In this document: piece after piece, positions 25,122 through 35,428 of the stretch
Layout: each line of letters begins with the position of its first letter
Numbering within the stretch: position 1 is the stretch's first letter
NCBI GenBank assembly: GCA_006538405.1
Contig: BJKQ01000002.1
Span: 3,286,001 to 3,350,000 of the forward strand
DNA from: Hansfordia pulvinata
Lineage: Eukaryota > Ascomycota > Sordariomycetes > Xylariales
Length of the DNA: 64,000 nt
Reading direction: 5' to 3'
The notes under the pieces: model-generated
The model's input: the letters and a program-made list of their open reading frames with translations, nothing else
Database searches by the model: none
What the model was told of the DNA's origin: nothing
Made by a program: the position numbers and the translations under genes

Positions 25122-26279
25122 TGTTCGTTCGACTTTGGGGGTTGTTTCGCCCGGAACGTTTTCAAGGCCGAGAGGGTGTGGTGAAAATGGGCGGAGGAGA
25201 GGGAGGAGAGTCTTTGGCGTGACGGCGGAGAAGACGAAGAAGAAGGTAGGTATGTAGGAAAGGCGCGGCTGATTTAACAGTGTAATGGAGTATGCCCACC
25301 TCACTTTAGGTAGATAAGCAAGGTATGAACTGGCTGAGGAGATGGATGACGATGATGGCTGGCAAGTTGCGACTGAGGCAGAGAGACCCGACTAACTAAT
25401 TGGCTCATGAACTCAGCACGACTTTATAGCAGCTTCTCTTCAAGCGAGCCTTGTCAGCTGACGGAACGTCTGCTAGTCGGAACAACCCTGTCGTCACCGT
25501 CGTCGCCGCCGTCGCAGTCGCCGCCGCCACCATCGGCCGGACCGTTACCGTTGCGCTCGGTCGCGGCTTCACTGTCACCAGCGCACGCTGAGGTGAGCTT
25601 ATCATGCGCCAATGCCAAGTCGGTGCCAGATTGACAACCCTTTTTTTGTCACCAATCAGTCTCACCTCAGAGTCCATCAGACTCAGACTGAGTGGCATGT
25701 ATTTGCCACTCTAAAGGGACCAGACCATCGCCCCCCCCCCCCCCCCCCTTCAGATAAGAGTGACGTGAATCGAGGGCGGGCTGCCCGACGCCAACTCGCA
25801 GCGAGCGAGGAAGAAAGAAAGAAAGAAGAGAAGAAGAAAAGAGAGAAGAGAGAAGAAAGGGCCAGATAGATACCTCCACAACATATATCCCACCCCTCAT
25901 CTTTGCTCCTCTCCCGTCACTCACTAACAAATAGGACGCCCCCCGACGCCCTCGACAAGCCCACCGATTGAACCTTGCCAGCCTCCTCCTTGAGGGTGGC
26001 CAGGAGGTATTCATCAACGAGGTGGTGCGGCCCCCGGGCGTCGACAAGAACAATCCAGGTGGCCGCGCTCCGCCTCTGCGTCCCGCCCCCCGAGCGACGC
26101 CTCCACGGGCAGCACTGTAGTCAAGAGTGGCACTTGACTGCTTTACGTATCCCAGGTGAAAATCTTCCCAGCACCCGTCATCGACGCGGGTGTGATTTAC
26201 GCCGAGCAGAGAGAACAAGCCAGACGGCGCCGACACGGCCTCCCGGAGCCTGTCACGGCAGCAAGCAGCCTGGGGCGCG
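25122..26279. other. intergenic region with a poly(C) tract
   Basis: Upstream of the small secreted protein (its promoter side) and downstream of the APH-like kinase. It holds a C18 tract (25731-25748) and a purine-rich GAAAGAAAG stretch near 25810-25860. Open frames crossing it are compositionally biased and not convincing. Confidence 0.5.
25731..25748. repeat. poly(C) tract, 18 nt
   Basis: Uninterrupted C18 on the plus strand, between the small secreted protein and the APH-like kinase gene. Confidence 0.9.
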
Positions 26280-26972
26280 TCAGGCAACCTGCTTGGACTC
26301 GAAGAAGGCGAGGAGGTCGGCCGAGTCGTCCACCTCGTCGCCGCGGGCCACCGAGGGCCCCGGCCTCGTGTAGAAGGGCGCCTCGAACCAGGCAGGGTAG
26401 AAGCCGGCGTACTCCCAGTCCAGGATGGCGGTTATCTTGAGGGTTTCCGGGTCGACGACGACGTTGGACTGGGAGAGGTCGTTGTGGCAGAAGACGTACT
26501 CCTCGCGGTCCGAGGGGGCGAGGCGCCAGTCGTCGACGGGGCTGCGCCGCTGGAGCCGGTACGGGGGAATGACGATGCCCGACGGGCCGCCGAGGCGGGC
26601 GGACCGGAGGCGGAGGGTGCGGAGCTTGGCGAGGTGACCCTGGAGTTCTTTATAGACCATAGGCTTTTTCTCTTCTGGAATGTCCGACAATGATACTCCT
26701 TGCACGTACTCGGTCACGAGGTAGTAGGCGTCGTCGTCCTCAAAGTCGCAGTACAGGGCGGGGACGGGGATGTCGGTGTGGTTGCGGATGTACCGCAGCG
26801 AGGCGGCCTCGTTCATGAGGCTCTGCTTGCGGAAACGGGGAACGTGGAGCCCTCGGTGCCCGGTCTTGAACTCGGCGGGCCTCAGGCAGCGCTTGACGAA
26901 AGCCCCGTCCCTGTCGTAGTACTTGCGTTCGAACGTCACGGCGAAGCAGCCTTGCTCGTAGGATTCCTCCAT
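26280..26972 (-). CDS. APH-family (aminoglycoside-phosphotransferase-like) kinase
   Basis: Predicted 230 residues, single exon. The phosphotransferase core is visible: VFCHNDLSQSNVVVD is the H-x-D-x4-N catalytic loop, followed by ITAILDWEYAGFYP with the metal-binding aspartate (DWE). Upstream, LVTEYVQGVSLSDIP looks like the hinge region, and RKQSLMNEAASLRYI may hold the acidic residue of the N-lobe. The N-lobe is short compared with usual fungal APH proteins (250-350 residues). The frame is open upstream to 27128, so the true start may lie earlier, but MEESYEQGCFAV is the first residue stretch that looks folded. Fungal members rarely act on antibiotics, and the substrate is unknown. Confidence 0.8.
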   Translation of the reverse strand: MEESYEQGCFAVTFERKYYDRDGAFVKRCLRPAEFKTGHRGLHVPRFRKQSLMNEAASLRYIRNHTDIPVPALYCDFEDDDAYYLVTEYVQGVSLSDIPEEKKPMVYKELQGHLAKLRTLRLRSARLGGPSGIVIPPYRLQRRSPVDDWRLAPSDREEYVFCHNDLSQSNVVVDPETLKITAILDWEYAGFYPAWFEAPFYTRPGPSVARGDEVDDSADLLAFFESKQVA

Positions 26973-27294
26973 TGGGGATGCTGACTTTCCGAGTGCGCGT
27001 GCGAGAGGACAGGTCGATGTAGGCCGGGGCCGGGGGGCCTTGATGAGGTCGGCGGCGGATGAACCGACTCGGTCGTGCCAGAGAAAAGGTGCCCTCAAGA
27101 TGACAGTCCACGAGGTGCTACAGCCCACTAATGATGCCGTGTCACTCGTCGTCGGACAGGAAGGAATCAGGCGAGACGGGGCCGACTGGAAGGGGCGTTC
27201 ACGGGTCCGTACCGGATGTTGTTTCAGCGCCTGCTGGGTGGGTGGGTGGCTTGCAAGTTGTACATGTAAGTATCACGTGGCTTGTTTGATCGTT

Positions 27295-27319
27295 ACGTAC
27301 ATATATCATATATGTACGT
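27295..27319. repeat. 25-bp palindrome with 12-bp arms
   Basis: ACGTACATATAT and its exact reverse complement are separated by a single C. It lies about 320 bp upstream of the APH-like kinase start and could form a hairpin or bind a dimeric factor. Confidence 0.85.
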
Positions 27320-28153
27320 CCCGTGCATGCATAGGTGTACCTTAGGTAACCTACTTGAGATATCACCAACATCACCAACCTCACAATCACCAACATGCCC
27401 GGGAGCAATTTCCCGGGCCAATAGGAGGACCCGGCCATTCAGATGACGCACAGAACCTCCGCATGCTATACCACGTTGCACGGACGTACTCAGTCATCGG
27501 GCGCGTATCCGTACACCGGAGTCAATCCAATGTGCCTTTAGCACATGTCGTCCTGAGGCACCCCCTTATGGAATCCTCAGGAAGAACCCCCCGCGCGCGA
27601 AAGCCCGAATCGGCATATCCGGGCGGGCCGTCCTCCCCTGCAGCCTCGGGGACCTTCTATAAATTCCGGTCCCGAGGCGGGGACCTCCACCTATACTGTG
27701 ACCTCGGGCACCTATATTGCGCCCATCATCTATACTACGAGAAGGAGCTGGGCAAGGGATTGGCGCGCAGAATACGTGGGAGGAACGCCAAGCCCGGATA
27801 ACTGCCGTGCCCTGGGCCCGCCGGATTCGGCTCACGGCTCACGGCAGCGCTGGCAAGCTCTAGATTCGCCTCCTCGCCTCCTCGCCTCCTCGCCCTGTGT
27901 CTCTCTACTGGCTGCTATAGACAGTCGTGAATCGTCATATCGAACATCGTTGCGCCGGGCAGCTACTCTATAATTAAGTCGGCAACGGGCATCTTAGGCC
28001 ACCGGGTGGCGCAGAGGTTACGAAATTGCTTCGTGGGTGGCCATGATGGCATCCAGCTTCCGCGCGCCTCGGACGGGCCGCTCTCCTTCCCGGGGACCAA
28101 GGCAGAGAGGCAGCTCTACAATGGCTTGATAGTCCAACGGCGTTCAAAATGTC

Positions 28154-28160
28154 TATAAAA
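28154..28160 (+). promoter_or_regulatory. TATA box (TATAAAA) of the six-cysteine secreted gene
   Basis: TATAAAA lies 154 bp upstream of the ATG at 28314. A leader rich in CATCA and CACC steps follows, as in many highly expressed fungal secreted-protein genes. Confidence 0.65.
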
Positions 28161-28313
28161 GATGCTGCTCGCTTCACGGAGTCCTGTCTGAACTTTTGAA
28201 CCATCAGCAACCAGCATCAATAAACACCCATCAGCACATCCATCACCCATACCTCGCATCCCCTTCTTCTTGTATCAAAAAAGGACTCGAAGTCGAAGCC
28301 TCACAAAGCAAAC

Positions 28314-28743
28314 ATGAAGACCTCCGTCCTCGCCGTTCTCTTCGCCGCCCTCAGCACGGGCGCCCTGGCTGCCACCGGCCCCGTTGTCGAGGCCCGAGCC
28401 CCGAATCCGCGGTAAGCACTTGACCTAAGATTGATAACGCCCCTTGAGATCAAAGGGGGGCCTCCCTCCCTTACAGGTCCCGTTTCTCTCATAGAGTGTC
28501 TCTGTTCTGACTCGTACTCTGCTTTCTATCCCGGCAGGCCGCCGCCCCGGAGGCTCGCGACGCCGCCATGGGACAGACCCACGTCAAGCAGCTCAAGGCC
28601 CGCGGACTGTTCGGTCACGGTGGTCTGTTCGCGGCCAAGGGCCAGTGCCATGAATCGTGCAATACCGAGTCCGATTGCAAAGACCCCAGTTGCCCGGTGT
28701 GCAAGAGGCATGATATCGGGGGAAGAAGTGCGAGGCGTATTAG
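28314..28743 (+). CDS. small cysteine-rich secreted protein, frame broken
   Basis: Exon 1 (28314-28411) starts MKTSVLAVLFAALSTGALA, a strong signal peptide. The donor GTAAGC is at 28412 and the acceptor GGCAG ends at 28537. The second exon encodes a short basic stretch, then five closely spaced cysteines (CHESC, DCKDPSCPVC). As written, the two exons do not join in frame: exon 1 ends in phase 2 but the cysteine frame needs phase 0, and the cysteine frame then runs past its expected end. One base short in exon 1 or at the junction, plus one base short in the G run 28718-28722, would give about 101 residues, a sixth cysteine and a stop at 28741-28743. Spacing would be C-x3-C-x5-C-x4-C-x2-C-x9-C. 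I recognise no family; alternatives are a different splice or a real pseudogene. Confidence 0.55.
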
Positions 28744-29663
28744 AGCAGAGCCAGCGAGGTCCATTGGGGACGGTGTGCGTGGGAGAGAGAGACATAACAC
28801 GGCGAAGAGGGGGTTGGTCCGAGGATGAAAGGGGGGAAATAGAATGAGAAACAGTTGTAAAGACATTTGTTTTGCTCTGGTTATGCAACTCCACGACTTG
28901 CATCAAAGTCACCTTTAGATCCGAAGACTCGGCTAGTTTCGATCGATTACGCTCTCTACAACTCACGCTGACAGGTGACGTCCGCCGTGAAGACCGCGAA
29001 ATTCGCACAGTCGTGTTCCAGCCTTGAATCTTAATCGCGACCATAGAATAGAATCACTCGATACTGCTCGTTGACGACCGGGCCTTGTAGCTTAAGACAT
29101 GAACGGCCAGTAGTAAATTCAGTTTCAAGCACCTACCTACCTACCGTAGCTACATGTAGCACACACTTCAAATTCACACATCATGCATGTAACCACACAC
29201 GCCTCGATATACGCATACATGCACTAAGTGGTAGCTACATACCTGCATAACTGTCCAAGGCAGCAAAGCCGACTGGGCTCAAGCTGGAATACATCGAATG
29301 TACATCAATGATGTATCGTGGAGTGTTTACACTGAATGGACGGCGCTGGTGCTGTGCTGTCACAAGCTTGCACATGTGCTGCATGTAAGAAGCACCTCGT
29401 CCACTGGCTCTCGTCCCACCCCCTCGTCACTGCCGGCGCCCACGACTCCGTCAACCACAGCCGCCCCGCGCCTCACCATCGCACGATCACCTTCCGTCCG
29501 ACCTATCCATTTATCAACCCCCCCCCCCCCCCCCCCCCCAAGAGCCCCTTCTCTCACTCGGTCGCCACACGCGCGCCCCCTTTCTCACCACTCGGGCCGT
29601 GGCCAGGCGCCGGCCAGCACGACGCGCGCGCAGCTCCCCCGAGCCCCGAGACTTCGAAGCACC
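28744..29663. other. intergenic region upstream of the J-protein gene
   Basis: About 0.9 kb with no gene seen. Lower GC than its surroundings between 28850 and 29300, with ATGTAC/TACATG steps. A C22 tract at 29518-29539 lies about 125 bp before the J-protein start. Confidence 0.5.
29518..29539. repeat. poly(C) tract, 22 nt
   Basis: Uninterrupted C22 on the plus strand, 125 bp upstream of the J-protein ATG. Confidence 0.9.
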
Positions 29664-30398
29664 ATGTCGGACAGCAACAAGGCCGCGGAGCTGTTAGCTT
29701 GGGCGCGCGAGTACGCCAACGCCCAGCACGACCTGTACGCGCTGCTGGGCATCTCGCCTTCCTCCTCCTCCTCCTCCACCACCTCCGACGGCAGCGCGAC
29801 GACGACGACGACGACGACAAAGATCAGCGGCAAGGAAGTGCACCGCGCGTGGCGCAAGGCCTCGCTGCGCCACCACCCGGACAAGGCCGGCGACGACTTC
29901 GACCCGGAGCTGTGGCAGCGCTTCGAGCGCGCCCGCGACGTCCTCGCCGACCCGGCCGCCCGCGACGCCTACGATGCCGCCCGCGCCGCCACCCTGCGCC
30001 GCGGCGAGCAGAGGCGCGCCATGGACGCCAAGCGCCGCGCCATGGTCGACGACCTCGAGAGGCGCGAGCGCGAGGCGGCAGCCGCCGGCCCCAGCAGGAA
30101 GAAGGCCCGCACCGACGACGGCGCTGGCGCCGCCACCGGCATGCCCGCCGCCGAGATGGACCGCCTCCGCGAGGCCGGGCGCCGCCGCATCGCCGAGCGC
30201 GAGCGCCTCATCCGCGAGGCCGAGGACCGCGACCGCCTGCGCCAGAGGGCCCTCGGTAAAGAGGAGGAGGAGGAGCAAGACGGCTCTTCCGCCGCCGCCG
30301 CCCGTAAACAACCCGATACCGGAAACCCGGCCAACGATATACCTGCTTCCCGCCACCCGGAACCGGCGGCGGCGACGCGCTCGCCCAACGGCGGGGGC

Positions 30399-30440
<42 letters not shown>

Positions 30441-30886
30441 ACAAGGGAGACGACTACGACCAGCGGATAGCGGATCTGGAGCGGCGCCTGCGGGAGAACC
30501 AGGAGCTCAAGGCGCAAAAGGCCGCGCGGAAAGCCGCGCGCAAAGCGGGCAGGTCGGCGGCGGCGGCGGCGGAGGCGGCGGAGGGAGGTCAGGACCCTGC
30601 TGTGCCCAAGTCCAGGGGCAGGGGAGAGGAGAAAAAAGAAAAGCAAGAGGGCGCAGGCCCGGCCGACAGCAATGGCAACGCGCAGACCGGGCTCGGCAAC
30701 GGGACGACCGCTGCTGCCGCCGCCGCCGCGCCCCCATCGTCCTCGTCGTGCGCGCCGCAAATGGCACCAGCGGCGCCGTCGGCGCCAGCCAAGGGCGGCT
30801 TCGCGTCGACCATGGCGCGCCTCCGCGCCGCGCAGGCCGAGAAGGAGGCCCGGAAGGCGGCCGCAGAGGCGGAGGCAGGCAGGTAG
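29664..30886 (+). CDS. DnaJ-domain protein of the Cwf23/DNAJC17 type, one frameshift
   Basis: J-domain co-chaperone of the spliceosome-associated Cwf23/DNAJC17 type. The J-domain is at about residues 20-100 (DLYALLGIS, then HRAWRKASLRHHPDKAGDDF with the HPD motif, then FERARDVLADPAARDAYD). A Ser/Thr-rich insert of about 20 residues splits helices I and II. Next comes the Cwf23-type basic helix MDAKRRAMVDDLERRERE, then a long Ala/Arg/Glu coiled-coil and low-complexity tail. In the (GCG)n run after SPNGGG (about 30390-30450) the frame loses one base: the first frame stops at 30470, while the next continues as DYDQRIADLERRLRENQELK and ends at 30886. With one base restored the protein has 407 residues. 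An RRM, present in animal DNAJC17, is not seen. Single exon. Confidence 0.85.
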
Positions 30887-32202
30887 ACGCCGGGACGACG
30901 ACGGCGGCGGCGACGACGGCCTACGACCCCTGGTCCTGAGTCGGCCTCGTCTAATTTATGACGGCGGGGCCGAGCGTATTGCGATCGATTGGGGCTCGAG
31001 CGAAAGCAAAATACGGAAAAACAGATGGCGCTCTTCCCTCGGGTCTTCGCTCTGCCCCTTCTATTTCCTCTTATTCCTTGTATATTAGTCTGATGATACC
31101 CCGGCCCAATTGCAGAATACCAAAGAGAGGAAAGCCTACAACTGTTTTTACCCTCCCCTTTCTCCCCCCGCCATGTATCTCAGCCCGATCCTCTCCGCTT
31201 GCTTAAACTTGGCGTCCCCGTGTGTGTCCCCGTCGCCGTCCGGGTTGACCGGCCCGCGCGGGACCGACCCGTGCAGAATGCCCAGGCGATTCCGCCCACT
31301 GGATGATTGGTAGAGGTATAATTAGAAAATCGGGGAGAAACGCAAGCTCGCCTACGAGTTTCGAGAAGCCTGGCACCGGGCGCCTTTTTTTCTTTTTCTT
31401 TTTTTCTCCGCGCAGACTCGCTTGCCGGCTCCGCTTCGGGCATGGTCGCCAGGCGCCTCCCCTTCCGGCAGAGTCGCTGAAGAGAGAGAAGGATCCAGGA
31501 CGGCAGTTCGAGGACCTTTGCCACCTTACCTAAGTAATAAGCCAGAGCCCCTCAAGGCTTCTGGGCCAATAGGCCGGGGCCGGTTTCTCTGAAGGATCTC
31601 ATTAGCCCTACCAAAGCCAACGGCGGGAGTGCGCGGGGCCTGGCGGGAGGAGAGCCCGCCGGTGAGCGTGAGCGCACTGGCGGAAGGACTCGCGCCAAAC
31701 CCGCGCGGGACATGTCTGTGTGCGAGCCAGAGCCAGAGCCAGAGCCAAGGACTTGGGATGCGAGATGCAGCGCAGTGGGAAACCCAGCCGGCGGAGGAGC
31801 GGCATCGCGTCCCTACTGGTGGGTGGGAGCTGGAAGGCTGAGAGGGAGATGTTAAGCGAAAGGCTTCACGCCAGAGCCTGGGCGGCTCGGTCGGTATATA
31901 CCAAGCGAGACTCGAGACTTGAGCCAAGCATCACCAAAGAGGCGTTCAATCGTGTATAAAGAGCAGGAGACTCCAGCCCAAATCTGGGGGGGAAAAGAAA
32001 CAGATCAGCATCACTCTCACAGCCTTTCTTCTCTTTCCCGCAGTCTCTTCTTCATCTCCCCTCCCACATATTCATTTCTCTTTCTCTCTCTCTCTTTCTC
32101 TTCGTCTCTATTCTCGTTTTTTTTTTCCATCGTCGTCTTCACAGCCGATAATTAAAAAATACAACCACCTTTCCCCCCGCAAACAAAAAAAAACCCGCAA
32201 CC
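30887..32202. other. intergenic region with promoter of the ten-cysteine gene
   Basis: About 1.3 kb. The first part is the J-protein 3' flank; the last 250 bp carry a TATA box (31955-31960) and a CT-rich leader (32010-32130) for the secreted-protein gene. No other coding potential is visible. Confidence 0.5.
31955..31960 (+). promoter_or_regulatory. TATA box of the ten-cysteine secreted gene
   Basis: TATAAA lies 248 bp upstream of the ATG at 32203 and is followed by a pyrimidine-rich leader. A second candidate, TATATA, lies near 31896. Confidence 0.55.
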
Positions 32203-32720
32203 ATGTTCGCCGACATCAAGACCGTCGCCATCGTCCTCGCCGCCGAGGCCTGCCTCGTCAGCGCCGGCGTCGCCCCGCTGGCCGCCATGTCCAACCTGGC
32301 CCCCCGCTGGGGCTCCTGCAACGCCTTCCCCGGCGCCGTCAACGGGCAGTGCTCGACCTGGTACCAGAGCAACGACTGCAGTGGCAACTCCATCGGTAAC
32401 GAGAAAGCCGACGTGAGTTTCAGACCGCCCATGTGAACCGACTATAGAAGAAAAAGAAACTGTGCTAAATCCAAGAAACAAAAATATAGTGCGATCACAC
32501 CTGCCGGACCGTGGAGCAGGGCTTCCGCAGCATCAAGAGCCAGGGCGACGGCACCTTCGGCAACGCCTGCAGCGGCTTCACCGGCAAGAGCTGCGAGCCC
32601 GAGACCAAGGTCATGAACGGCGCCAACTCGGTCTTCGCCAGCGGCGACTGCGGCGTCCCCGCCCAGATCGACGGCCAGGACCAGGTCATGTACAGCTACA
32701 TGTGCCTCTTCAAGTGCTAA
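32203..32720 (+). CDS. cysteine-rich secreted protein, 146 residues
   Basis: Exons 32203-32412 and 32490-32720 are joined across a 77 bp intron (donor GTGAGT, acceptor ATAG, branch-like CTAAAT). The N-terminus MFADIKTVAIVLAA is hydrophobic and looks like a signal peptide, although it contains two acidic residues. Downstream there are ten cysteines (SCNAF, QCSTW, DCSGN, CDHTC, ACSGF, SCEPE, DCGVP, YMCLFKC), an even number, with the last one C-terminal. This fits a compact disulphide-bonded extracellular protein. Glycine- and asparagine-rich. No family recognised; a role outside the cell (adhesion, interaction or antimicrobial) is only inferred. Followed by a (CT)n microsatellite. No frameshift. 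Confidence 0.75.
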
Positions 32721-32731
32721 GCCCGCTTCAG

Positions 32732-32776
<45 letters not shown>

Positions 32777-33703
32777 CCACGCGCGTTTTGTGTTGGCGAC
32801 CGAGGGCAGGTTTTCCCCTCTCGTTCACTCTTGTTTCTTGGAATCTTGATGGTTTTGCGGTCCTCTGTTGGGATGGATCTCGAGAATCGGGCCGGCGGCC
32901 GAGTTCTCGAGTCGCGGGGGCAGCGTGTCTTGCTATTTTGATTATTGTCATGTACTGTGGAATCGATTTCTGGGGACCGGGTCTCCTCCCAGGGGAAGTG
33001 GTAGATCCGCCCCCATGGTAATCATTTGTACCTTCTGAGCGTCCGGGACCGCATATGGGAAACAATACAAATATGCTCGCTGGACACAATGCTTCAAACA
33101 CAGCCGACTGTTCACCGATGATTGACCTGACCAAAATACAACAAAGCCCAGACGAGTAAGGTGGACCAAGGCCAGAGACAGATCAGACAATATGTATTCA
33201 TTCGTATTTCATATCAAGAAACATGAGGAGAATCGAAGTATATGCATGACGCATCAAGGCATCGAACTGCACATGGCTGCTCCTCCCTGGGCAGCCAAGT
33301 ACTCGTAGGAGCGGCATGGTCTACATGGCTGCCCCTAGCTGGCATGGCTCTATCCACGCCTGTGCCTGTCCCGGCATGGGTTGCCCGTTCGGAGTCCCTG
33401 TGAACCCAGCCCGAATTCCTTTCCATTAATCGTCACCTGAAACCCTTGGCCTCACCAATGAAGCCCGGCTTGCAATACTCCGAGCCGTGGCATCGATGAT
33501 TGCCAAACTCCATGCTCCCACACAGCCCTATGCGGCAACAGAGCATATACAAAAATGCCCGCCAGTCCGGGCTGAAGGATCCCCGCAGCGTCCAGGCTGC
33601 TCCCAGGGACGTGCCCATACATGGCTCGGGACAGCAAGCTATGGATGCTCCTGCTCTTGATAGACAGCGAGCTCGCTAGCAAACCTGAGCACGTTGGTTG
33701 TAA
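32721..33703. other. intergenic region between convergent genes
   Basis: Holds the 3' flanks of the secreted-protein gene (plus) and the MAPKK gene (minus). A (CT)n microsatellite and one TACTCGTA (33300) are present. No gene seen. Confidence 0.5.
32734..32766. repeat. (CT)n microsatellite
   Basis: About sixteen CT units directly after the stop codon of the ten-cysteine secreted gene, so probably in its 3' UTR. Confidence 0.85.
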
Positions 33704-35428
33704 TCAAGCTTTGGCATCGCCGCTCTCGTTCCAACCCCAGACTTGAGTCAGATACTTCTCCATGTTGACTCTCTTCGTCTTCATCTCCACCATCCAAGGG
33801 TGCTCGAGCATTCTCCAAGGACTGGCCCGGCGAGAAGGCTCCTTCTCGAGACTATTTCCATGTTAGTTTGGAGCATTCCACGCTGTCAAGGTCTGGCAAA
33901 AACTTACCAGCACTCAATGAAGTACTTGAAGCCGTCACTCCAGAAAATGTTCGCGTCTGGCTCGTCCTTGAGCTTGGGAATGTCTTGCCGGACGATATAA
34001 GTCAACAGGTCAATCAGGCCTGCCCGAGGTTGCATCTCCGTCCCGTCAGCTGGGAATGGGAAGCGGTGCTGTGCCACTTCGAGTAGCGTCACGCCGGTGG
34101 ACCAGACGTCAGAGGTAATGGTGTAGCTCTGGCCAGTGATACGCTCGGGCGCCATGTAGTAGCTCGTGCCGATGAAGGTGTTGGCCTCGCCCTTGGTGCC
34201 AAAGTCGCCGGAGACGCCAAAATCGCAAAGCTTGACCTCGCCATTCCTGCACAGCAGAATGTTGGAAGGCTTGATATCCCGATGAATAATCTTCTTCCCG
34301 TTCAGGTAGGTCAAGCCGCCCAACACGCCCTCGGCGATCTTTCCAAGAACCTTCTCGCCGGTCCTCCCGCCCAATCTCCGGACTTCCTTATAGATGCTGT
34401 CCAGTGAGCCGCCCTCGCAGAACTCCATGGCAATGGAGATTGTGGCCGTGGAAGGGTCGACGAAGGCGCCGTAGTAGCGGCAGATGTGCTCCGAAGCACA
34501 AGTCTTGTTGAAATTGATCTCGCGGACGATTTGTTTCTTCACGTCGGGGTCTGGGTTTGTGGTGATGATCTGGGACGGGTTAGCAGATGGCGGATGGAGA
34601 CAAAAAGCAAAGCGTCAGGGCACGTCGCCCATAATCACGCACCTTGAGAGCAAAGACAGTGTTCCCGCCCTTGAGTTTGCATCTCGTGACAGCGCCACCA
34701 GCGCCCTCTCCCAGACCGCCGAGTTCATAGATCCTGTTCTCCAAGCTAGCGATTCGCCAGCCTTCATCGTCGAGATCATCGACGTCGGCCGTCCTCGCCT
34801 TCTCCAGAGTCAACTTGTCAAAGCTACCCTCAAGACCTTGTGCGCCGTTTCCTTCAATGTCACTCTTCTCCGAGTAGATGGAGCCGACAGCAGACGTGGG
34901 GTCCGGGGTCCCCTGGGGCCGGGAACCAATGCCATATTGTGAAGCGAAGGACAGGGCGGAGAACTGGGAGCCGGCAGATGTGGGGTTGCTGGCACGCCCA
35001 TCGAGGGGGCCGAAGCTGCCCGATCTAGAGTGAGCCGCGCTGCTCTCGCTTCCGCCGCTAGTAGAAGCCCCGGTTTGGATCTGGACAACAGGTCGTGGGG
35101 CGTGCTCGTGGGGGTTGGCGATGCCGCCCATTGGGGTGGAGAGCTGCAGCTGGAGCTGTGGGCGCTTGGGAGGGGCCACAGCAGCGCCAGCGCCGCCTAC
35201 CGCCTTCTGGTTTGGAGATGGGGGAATGGCCAGTCCTAGTCTTGGTGCACGTCCGCCAGTACTGGGTCTGCCCACTCCAAGAGCTGGTCGTAAGGGTGCG
35301 GGAGACGGGGGCATCATGGGGAGGGGTGTCGACATCGGTTGGGGGACGCTTGGGAGAGCTTCTGCTTGTGGAGGGGTCTGGACGCGAGCAGGCTCGGAGA
35401 CCGGGGCCGAGGAATCTTGGTCGGCCAT
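33704..35428 (-). CDS. MKK1: MAP kinase kinase, Mkk1/Mkk2 type (cell-wall-integrity pathway)
   Basis: Predicted 531 residues. Exons are 34643-35428, 33908-34569 and 33704-33851, with introns of 73 and 56 bp (GTGCGT and GTAAGT donors). Residues 1-225 are a Pro/Ser/Gly-rich N-terminus. The kinase domain follows: glycine loop [10 protein letters not shown], catalytic Lys262 in VFALK at the end of exon 1, [25 protein letters not shown] activation loop with threonines where MAPKKKs phosphorylate, MAPERI and [12 protein letters not shown]. The C-terminal [17 protein letters not shown] and [10 protein letters not shown] are what I remember of fungal Mkk1 rather than of Ste7 or Pbs2 types. It acts between a Bck1-type MAPKKK and an Slt2-type MAPK in cell-wall stress. 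No frameshift seen. A (GGT)n run lies about 400 bp upstream of the ATG. Confidence 0.93.

Larger units (their letters stand above)
26973..28313. other. intergenic region with promoter of the six-cysteine gene
   Basis: About 1.3 kb without a convincing gene. It contains a 25-bp near-perfect palindrome (27295-27319), a short CCTCGCCT run near 27863-27895, and the TATA box of the following gene (28154-28160). Confidence 0.5.

Noticed and set aside
27997..28042. tRNA-like hairpin with GGCCACC/GGTGGCC ends and an A-box-like segment
   Set aside because: Only 46 nt between the paired ends, with no anticodon or T-arm and no B-box. Too short for a tRNA.
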